From: an uncultured bacterium
Lineage (GTDB): Bacteria; Elusimicrobiota; Elusimicrobia; Elusimicrobiales; Elusimicrobiaceae
Assembly: GCA_949297775.1 (NCBI GenBank)
Contig: CASFTM010000001.1
Location: forward strand, 62,001-126,000
Direction: 5' to 3'
Length of the DNA: 64,000 bases
The position numbers and the translations under genes were made by a program. Below the pieces are notes generated by a model, which saw only the letters and a program-made list of their open reading frames with translations, ran no database searches and had not been told where the DNA came from. This document shows, piece by piece, positions 1 to 10,949 of this stretch (its first letter is position 1; every line of letters begins with the position of its first letter).

Positions 1-1
1 G

Positions 2-406
2 TCCCTCTTGCATATTACGATGGAGGATGAACGCCCCCCGCTGGAAAATCCATTAGTCGGGCCGGAAATATCCGCCCTGCTGGATGATTTTTTAGCCCGC
101 CGCCGGGCCTATAATTCCCAGCAAGTGCAAGCCGTGCAAACGCTCTTTGGCACCCCAGCCGCGCAGGAAGCCGTGCGGATTTTGCACACTGACGAAACCG
201 CCTCTTTTGCCAATGCCGCTACCTGCCAAACGCCCCGCGCCTTTGCCGCCAACCAGCAACGCATTGATGACCAAACAGAACAAGCCATGCTGGCTCTCTT
301 TAACCGCTATAAACGGGAAATCGGAAAACAAAAAGATGTTTCGCCTGAATGGAAAGCGTTTTTTAAACGGGTAGAAAATTATAAACGCGCCGCCGGACAG
401 AACTGA
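2..406 (+). CDS. Unknown protein, C-terminal part, cut by left edge
   Basis: An open frame runs in from the left edge without a stop and ends at 404-406, so this is probably the C-terminal part of a longer gene; a TTG at 8 or ATG at 20 could also be a start. The visible part of about 130 residues is hydrophilic and probably helical, rich in Glu, Arg, Gln and Ala, with no signal peptide, membrane segment or familiar motif. It is followed by a bidirectional hairpin terminator and faces the convergent rplT operon. Function not recognised; the reading frame is likely real because composition and codon use resemble the neighbours. Confidence 0.55.
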   Translation, partial: SLLHITMEDERPPLENPLVGPEISALLDDFLARRRAYNSQQVQAVQTLFGTPAAQEAVRILHTDETASFANAATCQTPRAFAANQQRIDDQTEQAMLALFNRYKREIGKQKDVSPEWKAFFKRVENYKRAAGQN

Positions 407-486
407 TTGCCCCCGCCAAAAGGCTCCCGCCGGCAGGCCATCCAATCCTCCGCCGATAGAAGCTCCCTTTTCCTCCGGATGCCAAC

Positions 487-514
487 AAAAACCCCGCTCT
501 TAGAGCGGGGTTTT
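487..514. terminator. Bidirectional intrinsic terminator
   Basis: A 9-bp perfect stem (CCCCGCTCT at 492-500, AGAGCGGGG at 502-510) is flanked by A-rich sequence on the left and TTTT on the right. It can end both the left-edge gene and the convergent infC-rpmI-rplT operon. Confidence 0.8.
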
Positions 515-533
515 ACTTGCAAAGCAGAAACGC

Positions 534-881
534 TTAGGCGGCTTTGACTACGTCCACCAATTTCTTGAAGGACACCGGGTCTTTAATCGCCATTTCGGAC
601 AACATCTTGCGGTTAAGCGTGATGTTGGCTTTGGCTAAGCCGCTGATGAATTTAGAGTAAGACAAGCCTTCCTCTCTCACCGCGGCGTTGATGCGGGTAA
701 TCCACAGCTGGCGGTAAGTGGTTTTTTTGTCTTTGCGGCCAACGTAAGCATGCACGCCGGATTTATCCAGCTGCTGGGTGGCCATGCGCAAGCGGCGGGA
801 TTTATCTCCGTAGTAGCCGCTGGCTCTTTTCAATACTTTTTTCTTTCTTGCGTGTCTGGGAACGCTGAATTTAATTCTCAT
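534..881 (-). CDS. rplT: 50S ribosomal protein L20
   Basis: L20 binds 23S rRNA and is needed early in large-subunit assembly. The 115-residue product has the usual family length, a very basic N-terminal extension (MRIKFSVPRHARKKKVLKRA) that threads into rRNA, and the globular C-terminal half with the family pattern around YRQLWITRINAA. It is the last gene of the infC-rpmI-rplT operon, 12 bases after rpmI. In E. coli and Bacillus this operon is autoregulated by L20 or through the infC leader; no leader structure is claimed here. Confidence 0.98.
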   Translation of the reverse strand: MRIKFSVPRHARKKKVLKRASGYYGDKSRRLRMATQQLDKSGVHAYVGRKDKKTTYRQLWITRINAAVREEGLSYSKFISGLAKANITLNRKMLSEMAIKDPVSFKKLVDVVKAA

Positions 882-893
882 GTTTCTAACCTC

Positions 894-1100
894 TTATTTG
901 GCCATCGGGAGATATTTTTCCAAAATCTTCCCTTTGTTGGACTCGGGCGTAATCACGCCGGTCTTTCTGGTTTCGTGCTTCCGGGAGGCAGAAACAGGCG
1001 TAAGCAAGTGTTTTCTGCCGGCTTTTCTGTGGGTGAATTTACCCGTGGCGGTTTTTCTGAAGCGTTTTTTGCCGCCGCTGTGGTTTTTCAATTTAGGCAT
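894..1100 (-). CDS. rpmI: 50S ribosomal protein L35
   Basis: A small, highly basic ribosomal protein of 68 residues beginning MPKLKNHSGGKKRF, matching the conserved L35 opening (MPKxKTxxGxxKRF) and close to the usual 64-66 residues. It lies in the middle of the infC-rpmI-rplT operon. The 101-base infC-rpmI spacer (1101-1201) is long for this operon and contains G+C-rich inverted segments, so it could hold a translational control structure, but I could not define one. Confidence 0.97.
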   Translation of the reverse strand: MPKLKNHSGGKKRFRKTATGKFTHRKAGRKHLLTPVSASRKHETRKTGVITPESNKGKILEKYLPMAK

Positions 1101-1201
1101 TTTTATAGTACCTCTGTTTAATTAGCCCTTTTTCCGAACAACCTGCGCCGGGAGCCGGTCAAGCCCCGCACGCAGTACACTAAAAAGGACCTAAAAATCG
1201 T

Positions 1202-1741
1202 TTAGTTTTTGGGCACAAACGTCATAGACATCCGGTTCCCCATAGACTGCAGTCCGCCGTCTACGTTGGCAATTTCTGCCAAGCGTTTGGCAGTATCGTT
1301 TAAAATCTGGATGCCGATATCCTTGTGCTGGTTTTCGCGGCCGTGGAACACCACTACGAAACGGACCATATCTTTCTTGCGCAAAAATTCTTCAATCTGG
1401 CGTATTTTAACGTCCAAATCGTGCGGAGCAATGCGCGATTTAATGCGCAGCTCTTTCAAGGTTACTTTGGCTTGTTTCTTTTTGGCTTCCGCCGCTTTCT
1501 TTCCCTGTTCGTAAACATACCGGTTGTAATCAAGTATTTTACAGACAGGAGGTTGGGCGTTGGGTGAAATTTCCACCAGGTCCAACTCTTGTTCTTTGGC
1601 CAGGGCGATGGCTTGCGCCACCGGCATGACCCCAATCATTGCGCCGTCGGAATTGATGACTCTCACTTCCGCAACGCGGATATTCTGGTTTCTGCGATAG
1701 AGATCTTTTTTGTATTCTCTTCTAGTATCGTATCTGGCCAT
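1202..1741 (-). CDS. infC: Translation initiation factor IF-3
   Basis: IF-3 binds the 30S subunit, prevents premature 50S joining and checks start-codon/initiator-tRNA pairing. The 179-residue product shows the N domain (NIRVAEVRVI...GVM...A), the lysine-rich interdomain helix around residues 80-95, and the C domain with KVTLKELRIK and the conserved RFVVVFHGRE block. The start is ATG at 1741; many bacteria use the rare AUU here for autoregulation, so that control is not evident. First gene of infC-rpmI-rplT. Confidence 0.97.
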   Translation of the reverse strand: MARYDTRREYKKDLYRRNQNIRVAEVRVINSDGAMIGVMPVAQAIALAKEQELDLVEISPNAQPPVCKILDYNRYVYEQGKKAAEAKKKQAKVTLKELRIKSRIAPHDLDVKIRQIEEFLRKKDMVRFVVVFHGRENQHKDIGIQILNDTAKRLAEIANVDGGLQSMGNRMSMTFVPKN

Positions 1742-1814
1742 TTAATTATTCTTTCAAAAAAATAGTTCCCCTATACAGGAACACATTTATTATACCAACT
1801 TATTCGAAAACGTG

Positions 1815-2240
1815 TCAATTCTCCTGAGGATTGGGGGCCGTATACAACAGGCGGCCTTGGTGCCAGCATTCCCACCCTTGCGGCAGGCGTTTTAACAGCC
1901 AGGAGTTTTGGGGAGCGGTCCAATAAGGGCCGTCCGGCGTAAAAGCACGCACCAAAAGCGGCGGGCGGGTTTTGACAGGTACAAACAACTCGGCCTGGGA
2001 TCCGTCTTTGGAAAGCACCACAAACGCCGCCAAATTTTTGTCCGTCCCATCCGCGGGAAATAAGGCAATTCCCTCTTCCCACAGCCGCACGCAAGACCCC
2101 TGCACTTCGCTCCAGGTGTATCCGGCTGACCCTATGCAGCCGTGCGCGTCGCGGTCGGCACCGACCAAATGTTGTTCAGGCACGGCGGAACAGGCTCCTA
2201 GCAAAAGCCCTGTCAACGAACAAATTAAAAATTTCTTCAT
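1815..2240 (-). CDS. Predicted lipoprotein of unknown function
   Basis: A 141-residue protein with a lipoprotein signal peptide: two Lys after Met, a hydrophobic stretch and the lipobox LLGAC with Cys17 as lipidation site. The mature part has paired Cys residues (in HGCIGS and GSCVRL) and is rich in Trp and Pro, suggesting a small disulfide-bonded periplasmic domain. No known domain recognised. It lies alone between infC and a DUF2807 gene, both on the same strand. Confidence 0.7.
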   Translation of the reverse strand: MKKFLICSLTGLLLGACSAVPEQHLVGADRDAHGCIGSAGYTWSEVQGSCVRLWEEGIALFPADGTDKNLAAFVVLSKDGSQAELFVPVKTRPPLLVRAFTPDGPYWTAPQNSWLLKRLPQGWECWHQGRLLYTAPNPQEN

Positions 2241-2292
2241 AGGACTATTATATTTCTTTTGAGTCCGTCTGCCCAGCCGGGACCGCCATAAA

Positions 2293-2316
2293 AAAGCCCC
2301 GCCGAAGCGGGGCTTT
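2293..2316 (-). terminator. Intrinsic terminator after DUF2807 gene
   Basis: A 10-bp stem (AAAGCCCCGC at 2293-2302, GCGGGGCTTT at 2307-2316) with a four-base loop lies four bases past the stop of the DUF2807 gene. A-rich sequence on the plus strand supplies the T-run on the minus strand. Confidence 0.8.
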
Positions 2317-2320
2317 AAAA

Positions 2321-3130
2321 TTAGTCGTCGTAATCGTCATCGCGGTCGCGGCGGATTTTTTTGGAGTTTCCATTCCGTTCAACCTTGCTCGGATATCCTC
2401 TGTATTCAATTTTTCCGCGCCCGTTAGCCGTAGCGTACAGGGCTTCTGTCGGGTTCACTTTAATACTCCCCGAAGCGTTGCCCGTAGCCGTTACGGTAGC
2501 GGCACGCAAGTCTTCGGCGTCCACATCACCGGAGCCGTTGTTGGTTAAAACAGCTTGCTGCACATCGCCGGACAAATCAATTTCGGCACGGTTGTGGGCC
2601 GTCGCTTCCACACGGTCCGCCTGTACGCGGCCCAGATCCACATCCGAGCGGTCCGCCGCTTCAATCGTCACAGAAGAGGCCTGAATATGATCCGCAGCAA
2701 TTTCGGCATCTCCCGCCGATTGCAGGGACAACTGATCCGCATGCAACGAGCCGCGCACTTCAAAATCGCCGTTCTGATGTACCGCAACAGACGCCAATTC
2801 CGGCGCGCTTACAGCTACTTGCAAATCCCGTTCACCGCGCACCCGAATCGGCTGTGTATAACCAATAATCAGCACGTCGTTTTCTACGCGCACATCAGCC
2901 AACCGGACCAGGTTTTCCGGGCCGCTCACATTCACGGCAATATTAGGCCGCTGCATAAAATCCACTTCCACATCGCCGCGGACTTCTACAGCGCTGAACG
3001 CGCCCAAGCCCTGCACCGCGCGGGAAGTATAGCGCCCCTGGCCGGAAATGGTTTTCATTTTTTGCGCGGCTGCCGGTACAGCCAGCGCCATGGCCAATAC
3101 GGCCGCTAAGATTGCTTTCTTGTGGTTCAT
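2321..3130 (-). CDS. Exported DUF2807 (head GIN domain) protein
   Basis: A 269-residue exported protein with a signal peptide ending at AAAQ. The body shows the GIN-domain/DUF2807 pattern of Bacteroidota-type putative adhesins: an opening like FSAVEVRGDVEVDF, then short strand repeats of alternating Asp/Ser/Val/Ala that should form a right-handed beta-helix. The tail is highly charged (KKIRRDRDDDYDD). ATG at 3130 is chosen over an upstream in-frame start because it follows a strong AAGGGGG ribosome site. Cellular role in this family is not established. Confidence 0.75.
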   Translation of the reverse strand: MNHKKAILAAVLAMALAVPAAAQKMKTISGQGRYTSRAVQGLGAFSAVEVRGDVEVDFMQRPNIAVNVSGPENLVRLADVRVENDVLIIGYTQPIRVRGERDLQVAVSAPELASVAVHQNGDFEVRGSLHADQLSLQSAGDAEIAADHIQASSVTIEAADRSDVDLGRVQADRVEATAHNRAEIDLSGDVQQAVLTNNGSGDVDAEDLRAATVTATGNASGSIKVNPTEALYATANGRGKIEYRGYPSKVERNGNSKKIRRDRDDDYDD

Positions 3131-3303
3131 AAATCCCCCTTGTTCTAAATTAAGCACGTATATAGTAGCACAAAAAATAAACGGGAAACCAGTATAAAAA
3201 ATTATTAGGGCTTATTTCAACACGGCAACCCTGCACGCAGCACCCAAATTTGCTAAAATTTATGTGGCTTTTATGACAATTTTTACGTTTTAAGGTGGCA
3301 ATT

Positions 3304-5708
<2,405 letters not shown>

Positions 5709-5720
5709 TCGGTTTGAAAC

Positions 5721-5754
5721 AAAAAAGCGGAGAGGAAAACCTCTCCGCTTTTTT
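5721..5754. terminator. Bidirectional intrinsic terminator between ligA and TPR gene
   Basis: A 10-bp stem (AGCGGAGAGG at 5726-5735, CCTCTCCGCT at 5740-5749) has six A before and six T after it, so it can act for the convergent ligA (plus) and TPR gene (minus). Confidence 0.85.
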
Positions 5755-5767
5755 ATACATCATTCGA

Positions 5768-7120
5768 CTATTCTAACAAATCACCGTCATCCAAACAAAC
5801 GGTATACCCATAGAACGCATAACTTTCCACCAGAGAGTTGGACGGCACTTTAATTTTAGGGTTACGTTTGGCGCGCGCCGCCATTAAATAGTAATACGGC
5901 ACGCCTTTTTTGGGGTCTGCCGTTTGGCGCGCCAAAATAAAGTAGCGGCGTTCGTTTTTGGTGACATTCAAAATATATACCCCTAATTTAGTTACCAAGG
6001 TTTTTTCGGAGCATTTGGTTTGGTTTTCAATCATCTTCAGCTCCGAGCGGGTAATTTCCACATATCCCGCATCCTGCAGCTGTTTTACGCGGGACGCAAC
6101 CTGCGTTAAAAATTCCTCCGTAGGGGGCACGTCTTCCTTCGGAAGCAGAAATGTTTTGCGCCCTTTTAACGCTTCGGTATAAACCGCAAACCCGCTTGCC
6201 GTCAGCGTGCTTTGCGGCGTAAAAATTTTTTCCCCTTTCATATCGCGCAAGTCAAAAACGTCTTTTACCGGCACACCCGCTTTTTGAAAAACGGCTATCG
6301 CGTCCTGCCCGATGCTCTTTTCCAGTGCATTATGCCCGTCCAACGTCAAAATATCGCGGGCAAAATCCGTATCTTTGTTAAGCGTGGCTACATACCCCTG
6401 CGGAATGCGGGTATATTTGTTTTTTAAATAGTCCAACCCGCCGCGCTGTTCCGCGCTGTGGATTTTAGTAAATAATTCCCGGTTTTCCTCGGTTAATTCC
6501 TGGGCGTTAGGGTCCACAGCGTAACGCTGTTTTAAAGCCGTCAGCATTTCTGCATCGGTAAAGTAGTCCGGCTCCAAACTGATTAGCCGTTTGCGGGCAA
6601 TCAGATTAAGCGGCTCCACCGCCAAGGCCGAACGGTAATACCCCGCCGCGCCCTGCTTGTCCCCCTGGTACTCCAAAATAACCCCTTTGCCGACCAGCGA
6701 ATTTACATTTGCCGCATTATACTCCAACGATTTGGAATACATATTCAGCGCATCGTCGTTTTGCTGGCGCTTAAGGGCTATGTCCCCCAGCATAGAATAA
6801 GTGTAGGACCAATACGGCGACGTACGCGCCATATTGCGCAAGGCCGCATAAAATTGTTTTTCCGCACCGGACAAATCTTCCTGCGTCAGCAGGACGCCCG
6901 CCAAAGAAAGATGCGCGTCCACATTATCCGGAGCTATTTTTAAGCAGCGGGTAAACGTATTTTGCGCCTGCAGATACTTTTTGGCGGCAAACGATTTTTT
7001 CCCGCTTTCCAAGCAGGAAACCAATGTTTGCCCGGCCCCGAACACACAGGCCGGCACCAAGCACAACCCAACGGCGGCAATTATCCACAGACGGTTAGAA
7101 GAAAGTTTTAAATAATGCAT
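5768..7120 (-). CDS. Exported TPR-repeat protein
   Basis: A 450-residue protein with an N-terminal signal peptide or anchor (hydrophobic residues about 10-29) and at least four TPR-like helical repeats between residues 35 and 190 (patterns such as AKKYLQAQNTFTRCLKIAPDN and NAANVNSLVGKGVILEYQGD). The C-terminal half is a separate, unrecognised domain rich in Lys and aromatic residues. TPR repeats mediate protein contacts, so a periplasmic scaffold role is plausible. The start overlaps the upstream gene by 26 bases, indicating translational coupling in the M3 peptidase-coaW operon. Confidence 0.75.
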   Translation of the reverse strand: MHYLKLSSNRLWIIAAVGLCLVPACVFGAGQTLVSCLESGKKSFAAKKYLQAQNTFTRCLKIAPDNVDAHLSLAGVLLTQEDLSGAEKQFYAALRNMARTSPYWSYTYSMLGDIALKRQQNDDALNMYSKSLEYNAANVNSLVGKGVILEYQGDKQGAAGYYRSALAVEPLNLIARKRLISLEPDYFTDAEMLTALKQRYAVDPNAQELTEENRELFTKIHSAEQRGGLDYLKNKYTRIPQGYVATLNKDTDFARDILTLDGHNALEKSIGQDAIAVFQKAGVPVKDVFDLRDMKGEKIFTPQSTLTASGFAVYTEALKGRKTFLLPKEDVPPTEEFLTQVASRVKQLQDAGYVEITRSELKMIENQTKCSEKTLVTKLGVYILNVTKNERRYFILARQTADPKKGVPYYYLMAARAKRNPKIKVPSNSLVESYAFYGYTVCLDDGDLLE

Positions 7121-7913
7121 ATAAAAGACTGTTGAATTTTTCGGTTTTCGTCAATTTGACGGGACGCGTAAAAATAAAACCCGTTTTTCTTATTTTAGCA
7201 AGATTTTTTAAATATACATACCCCATCACCCGGCAAGGGAGCATCTTTATACGGGGGAAGAGCTTCATTTGTTGAAACGCGGCTTGATAATCCTTCTCGG
7301 CCCGCGCCGCCAATACTTGCAAGGCGGCAGCCAAAGCGCTTGGGTTGTGTTTCTCCAATATATCCCGCCGCGTGAGCCCAAATTGCGACAGTAAATCTTC
7401 CGGCACATACACCCGCCCCATCTGCGCATCGGAAGCAATATCCCGGATAATATTGGTCAGCTGGACGGCGGAGCCTTCATACTGCGCCAAAGTTTCCGCG
7501 CTTTGTCCTTTTACACCCAAAATATCCAATGTGGCCAACCCCACCACGACAGCCACCCGGTAGATATACCAGTCCAAGTCGGCTTGGCGGAGGTAGAAAC
7601 GCCCTTGCAAATCGGCGCGCATACCCTCTATCAGCAACAAAAATCGGTCTGACGGAATAGAAAAAGAACGGATATCTTCCTGCAGTCTGCAGCCTAAATC
7701 TGTTTCTGCTGTACCGGCGTAAATCCGATGAATTTCCTGCTCCCAAAACATTAGAGCCTGCTGCGGGGCCGGAATATTGGGTTCATCCGCAATATCATCC
7801 ATTAACCGGCAAAACTCATAATAGTTCGCCAACGCCGCACGACGGCGTTTAGACAAAAAGAAAAACGCCGGGCCAAAGCTGGATTTTTTATACGACTGCT
7901 GATTAGCCGACAT
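7095..7913 (-). CDS. Squalene/phytoene synthase family protein
   Basis: Members condense two prenyl diphosphates head-to-head (or make related intermediates) for carotenoids, squalene or hopanoids. The 272-residue product keeps both Asp-rich diphosphate/Mg sites: DDIAD near residue 39 and NIIRDIASD in the central helix, followed by GRVYVPED as in the family. Start ATG at 7913 is chosen over upstream in-frame codons because of a GGGAA site six bases before it; it overlaps coaW by 11 bases. No desaturase or cyclase gene is in the window, so the product cannot be named. Confidence 0.8.
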   Translation of the reverse strand: MSANQQSYKKSSFGPAFFFLSKRRRAALANYYEFCRLMDDIADEPNIPAPQQALMFWEQEIHRIYAGTAETDLGCRLQEDIRSFSIPSDRFLLLIEGMRADLQGRFYLRQADLDWYIYRVAVVVGLATLDILGVKGQSAETLAQYEGSAVQLTNIIRDIASDAQMGRVYVPEDLLSQFGLTRRDILEKHNPSALAAALQVLAARAEKDYQAAFQQMKLFPRIKMLPCRVMGYVYLKNLAKIRKTGFIFTRPVKLTKTEKFNSLLYALFKTFF

Positions 7914-8748
7914 GCAGTTTCCCATGTTTGTACAGATACGACAACGCCGCACCCGTGGCGGTGGCGTAAATAGCGTTGGGCGGAATGATAAAATTTACAC
8001 CGTGCATTTTGTGCAGTGCCTGAAATACCCGCTTGGCAAACGGCACTTGCGTAAGCGTACCGGTAAGTACCACATCTTTTACGGCGTCGTTGCGGCAGGC
8101 AAAGACCGCCATCATCCCTATTGTTTGGAATACCATATTCAAAATACCCAGTGTCAAATCTTCCGGCGTAACGCCGTCTTCCATCTTGCCAAAATTGGAA
8201 GCCGTGGTATCCGGCGTAAGGGTAGAAATCACGCCTTTGCTGATATCGCAAATATTTAAATCCACCCGGTCCAGCTTACCGTTTTCGGCCAGTTCCACCA
8301 CCGTTTTAAAGGAAGTGGCGCCGCATAGTTTTTCACATAGGCCCAGCACCGTACCGCCGCCGACGCCTGACCCGCCGATATGGCGGATGCCGTCTTTGCC
8401 AGCGCGCACGAAAGCCGTCCCGGTCCCCATGCTGACAATCAATCCTTCCTTTTTGCCAGAAAGCGCCAGCCCGCCCGACCCGATGGCTACAAATTCATCC
8501 ACCGACGATGTGGGAATGCCGTAAATGTCTTTTTTGAACAAAGAAGACCCCACCCCCGTCAAAATAATTTGTACCACGTCCGAAAGGGCCAGGGCGTTTT
8601 CGTTGATAAATTTACCCAACGCGCCATAGGCGGATGTAAGCGGGTCGGCGGCTTCCACCTTGAGCATAGAAATCAGTTTGCCTTCGTCGGTATAACCTAC
8701 AATTTTAGTGGTGGAACCGCCAACGTCTATTCCAATCACAACGCTCAT
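7903..8748 (-). CDS. coaW: Type II pantothenate kinase (CoaW-like)
   Basis: Phosphorylates pantothenate, the first step of coenzyme A synthesis. The 281-residue protein has the actin/BadF-type ATPase fold: phosphate-1 loop GIDVGGSTTK at residues 6-15, SMGTGTAFV, and the type-II signature HIGGSGVGGGTVLGL. This differs from the usual type I (CoaA) or III (CoaX) kinases. It overlaps the stop of the M3 peptidase by four bases and the downstream phytoene-synthase-like gene by 11, so it sits in a tightly coupled operon. A BadF-type activator is a less likely alternative because it lacks the Fe-S Cys residues. Confidence 0.82.
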   Translation of the reverse strand: MSVVIGIDVGGSTTKIVGYTDEGKLISMLKVEAADPLTSAYGALGKFINENALALSDVVQIILTGVGSSLFKKDIYGIPTSSVDEFVAIGSGGLALSGKKEGLIVSMGTGTAFVRAGKDGIRHIGGSGVGGGTVLGLCEKLCGATSFKTVVELAENGKLDRVDLNICDISKGVISTLTPDTTASNFGKMEDGVTPEDLTLGILNMVFQTIGMMAVFACRNDAVKDVVLTGTLTQVPFAKRVFQALHKMHGVNFIIPPNAIYATATGAALSYLYKHGKLHVG

Positions 8749-10793
8749 AAATCCTCCTGACCAAGCCCGATGGACTGCAAGAAAGGCGTGATGTCCGCCG
8801 GGCGGCCCAAAAAGTTTTCCACCATTTTTTCTTCGTCTATGGTGCCGCCTTTTTCCAAAATTTCGCGGCGGAATTTTAAGCCCGTTTCGGGATTAAAAAT
8901 GCCGTTCTTTTTAAACTCGCCGAAGAAATCCTCCGCAATCACCTCCGACCATAAATACCCGTAATAGCCGGCGTCATACCCGCCCATAATGTGCCCGAAA
9001 GACGCCTGCGGGATGGTGCCTTTGGTAAGCGGCAGGCGGCGGATTTTTTTGGTCAAATCAAAATACAATTTGGTGGTATCCGGCGTGGATTTGGCAGTGT
9101 GGAGTGTCATATCGTACTGGGCAAAAAAATCCTGCCGCAAATAGGTGCCGCCGGAACCGAAATTTTTGGCGGCAATCATCCGTTCAATCAAATCATCCGG
9201 CAACGGCTCGCCCGTTTTATAGTGTTTGCTGATTTTTTTAAGCACCTGCGGGTCCCACGCCCAGCGTTCCAGCATTTGGCTGGGGGCTTCCACAAAGTCC
9301 CAGCTGACGCTGGTGCCGGAAAAAGCCGAATATTTGGACTTGGTCAGCGCGTTGTGCAGCACGTGCCCGAATTCGTGGAATAAGGTTTCCACTTCGCCGT
9401 GTTTTAACAGAGAAGGTGTTGCGGCGGAAGGTTTGTTCATATTGGCTACAATCGCTACAAACGGGGTTTGGTAAGTACCGTCTTGCTTTTCTTCCCCCTC
9501 CACCAGGCCAAAGCAGGCCGCGTGTTTGTATTTGCCTTCGCGCGGGTAAAGGTCCATATAAAAGTAAGCGATGAGTTCACCGCTTTGGCGGTCTTTGATT
9601 TTAAAGGCTTTTACGTCCGGGTGCCATACGGGAATGTCCGCCGGCTCAAACGTAATGCCAAACACTCCGCCGAATAAATCCAACATCCCGTCAACGACTA
9701 CCTGAGAGGGAAAATATTCCTTGATTTTTTCGCTGTCCAACTCCAGGTTTTCCTTGCGGTATTTGTTGCTCCAGTAGCCGCTTTCCCACGAATAAAGCGT
9801 ACGGCTTTTTTTGCCCGTCTTGCTGTTTTTGTAGGCGATCATTTCTTTGTCTTCTTTTTGGGCAAGTGGTTTTAATTTTTTTTGCAGATTTTTTAAAAAT
9901 TTCATCACCGTTTCGGGGTTTTTGGCCATACGGTCTTCCAACTTTAGCTGGGCGTGGTTTTCGTACCCCAATAATTGGGCAATCTGACGGCGCAGCGCAA
10001 GCGTTTTTTCCAAAAGTTCCACATTTTCCTGCCCGCCGCGGCGGTTGTATTTAAATTCCAGCGCTTTGCGGGCTTCTTCGTCGTCGGCGTTTAACATAAA
10101 CGGCACATAGTCCGGGTAATCCAGCGTAACGAGATATTTGCCGTCGTCGGTTTTTTCTAATTTTTCAATATAATCGTTTCCGAGTCCTTTTAATTGGTCC
10201 GCCGTAACCGCCAGGGGATCTTTATATTCCTGGATGTTTTTGTCAAACTTAATAATATATTCCGCTTTTTCTTTATTTAAGGCTTTAAATTTTTCCAACT
10301 CTTCATCATTTAATTCCATACCGCTGTTTTTAAAACCAATCAGCATTTCCTTTACCAATTTGGCCTGTACGGGGTCCAGCTGGGGGTTGGTGTCGGTATA
10401 TTCGCGGATGGCGCGGTACACATCGCGCCGGGTGGCAACATCCACCATATATTGGCTGATTTGCATTTGCAGCGCCAAGGCGGCATCGCGGAAGTTTTTG
10501 TCCGTAGATACGTAGGATAAAAACCCGCTCATACCCAGGGCGTTGCCGTACTTGTCAAACGCCCGTTCGTACGCCATAATGGTATTGTCAAACGTGCGCT
10601 GCTCTTTAGGTATGGCCACCAACGCCGCCAGGTCTTTTTCCAGCTGCACGCGCGCAGCCGCCTCGGCCGGGGCCAATTCCTCCGCCTTATAATCAAAATG
10701 TAACACGCCGTTTTTAAACATATCTGCCATACAATACGCTCCCGTAGCGGTAAAAAGCAATGCCGTAACTAAAAGAATTTTTGTTTTTTTCAT
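8745..10793 (-). CDS. Exported M3-family zinc oligopeptidase
   Basis: A 682-residue M3A metallopeptidase (thimet oligopeptidase / Dcp / OpdA relatives) that would cut short peptides. The zinc site HEFGH lies near residue 470 inside ETLFHEFGHVLH, with the family's downstream Glu and Tyr/His-rich helices (GGYDAGYYGYLWSE). An N-terminal hydrophobic segment (residues 5-20) is a signal peptide, placing the enzyme in the periplasm, whereas most M3 oligopeptidases are cytosolic. First gene of a four-gene overlapping operon with coaW. Confidence 0.92.
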   Translation of the reverse strand: MKKTKILLVTALLFTATGAYCMADMFKNGVLHFDYKAEELAPAEAAARVQLEKDLAALVAIPKEQRTFDNTIMAYERAFDKYGNALGMSGFLSYVSTDKNFRDAALALQMQISQYMVDVATRRDVYRAIREYTDTNPQLDPVQAKLVKEMLIGFKNSGMELNDEELEKFKALNKEKAEYIIKFDKNIQEYKDPLAVTADQLKGLGNDYIEKLEKTDDGKYLVTLDYPDYVPFMLNADDEEARKALEFKYNRRGGQENVELLEKTLALRRQIAQLLGYENHAQLKLEDRMAKNPETVMKFLKNLQKKLKPLAQKEDKEMIAYKNSKTGKKSRTLYSWESGYWSNKYRKENLELDSEKIKEYFPSQVVVDGMLDLFGGVFGITFEPADIPVWHPDVKAFKIKDRQSGELIAYFYMDLYPREGKYKHAACFGLVEGEEKQDGTYQTPFVAIVANMNKPSAATPSLLKHGEVETLFHEFGHVLHNALTKSKYSAFSGTSVSWDFVEAPSQMLERWAWDPQVLKKISKHYKTGEPLPDDLIERMIAAKNFGSGGTYLRQDFFAQYDMTLHTAKSTPDTTKLYFDLTKKIRRLPLTKGTIPQASFGHIMGGYDAGYYGYLWSEVIAEDFFGEFKKNGIFNPETGLKFRREILEKGGTIDEEKMVENFLGRPADITPFLQSIGLGQEDL

Positions 10794-10887
10794 AGGAATA
10801 TATTACACTTTTATTGTATCGGTTTTTGGCCCTGCGGGGCAACCGATAGCGGTACTCGGATTATAACAAGAAACAAAATCTTTCCTT

Positions 10888-10916
10888 TTGTTATTTGTTA
10901 TAATTTATATTATATT
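10888..10916 (+). promoter_or_regulatory. Candidate sigma-70 promoter for the arginine decarboxylase operon
   Basis: TTGTTA (10888-10893) and TATATT (10911-10916) are separated by 17 bases in a very A+T-rich divergent spacer, 34 bases before the ATG at 10950. A second TATAAT at 10899 without a good -35 is an alternative. Confidence 0.4.
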
Positions 10917-10949
10917 AATTCACATCAAGGAATTAGTGGAAAAATAAAA

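Noticed and set aside
2361-3109. Two long plus-strand frames opposite the DUF2807 gene
   Set aside because: They are antisense shadows of a repetitive coding sequence with clear export signal and terminator on the minus strand.
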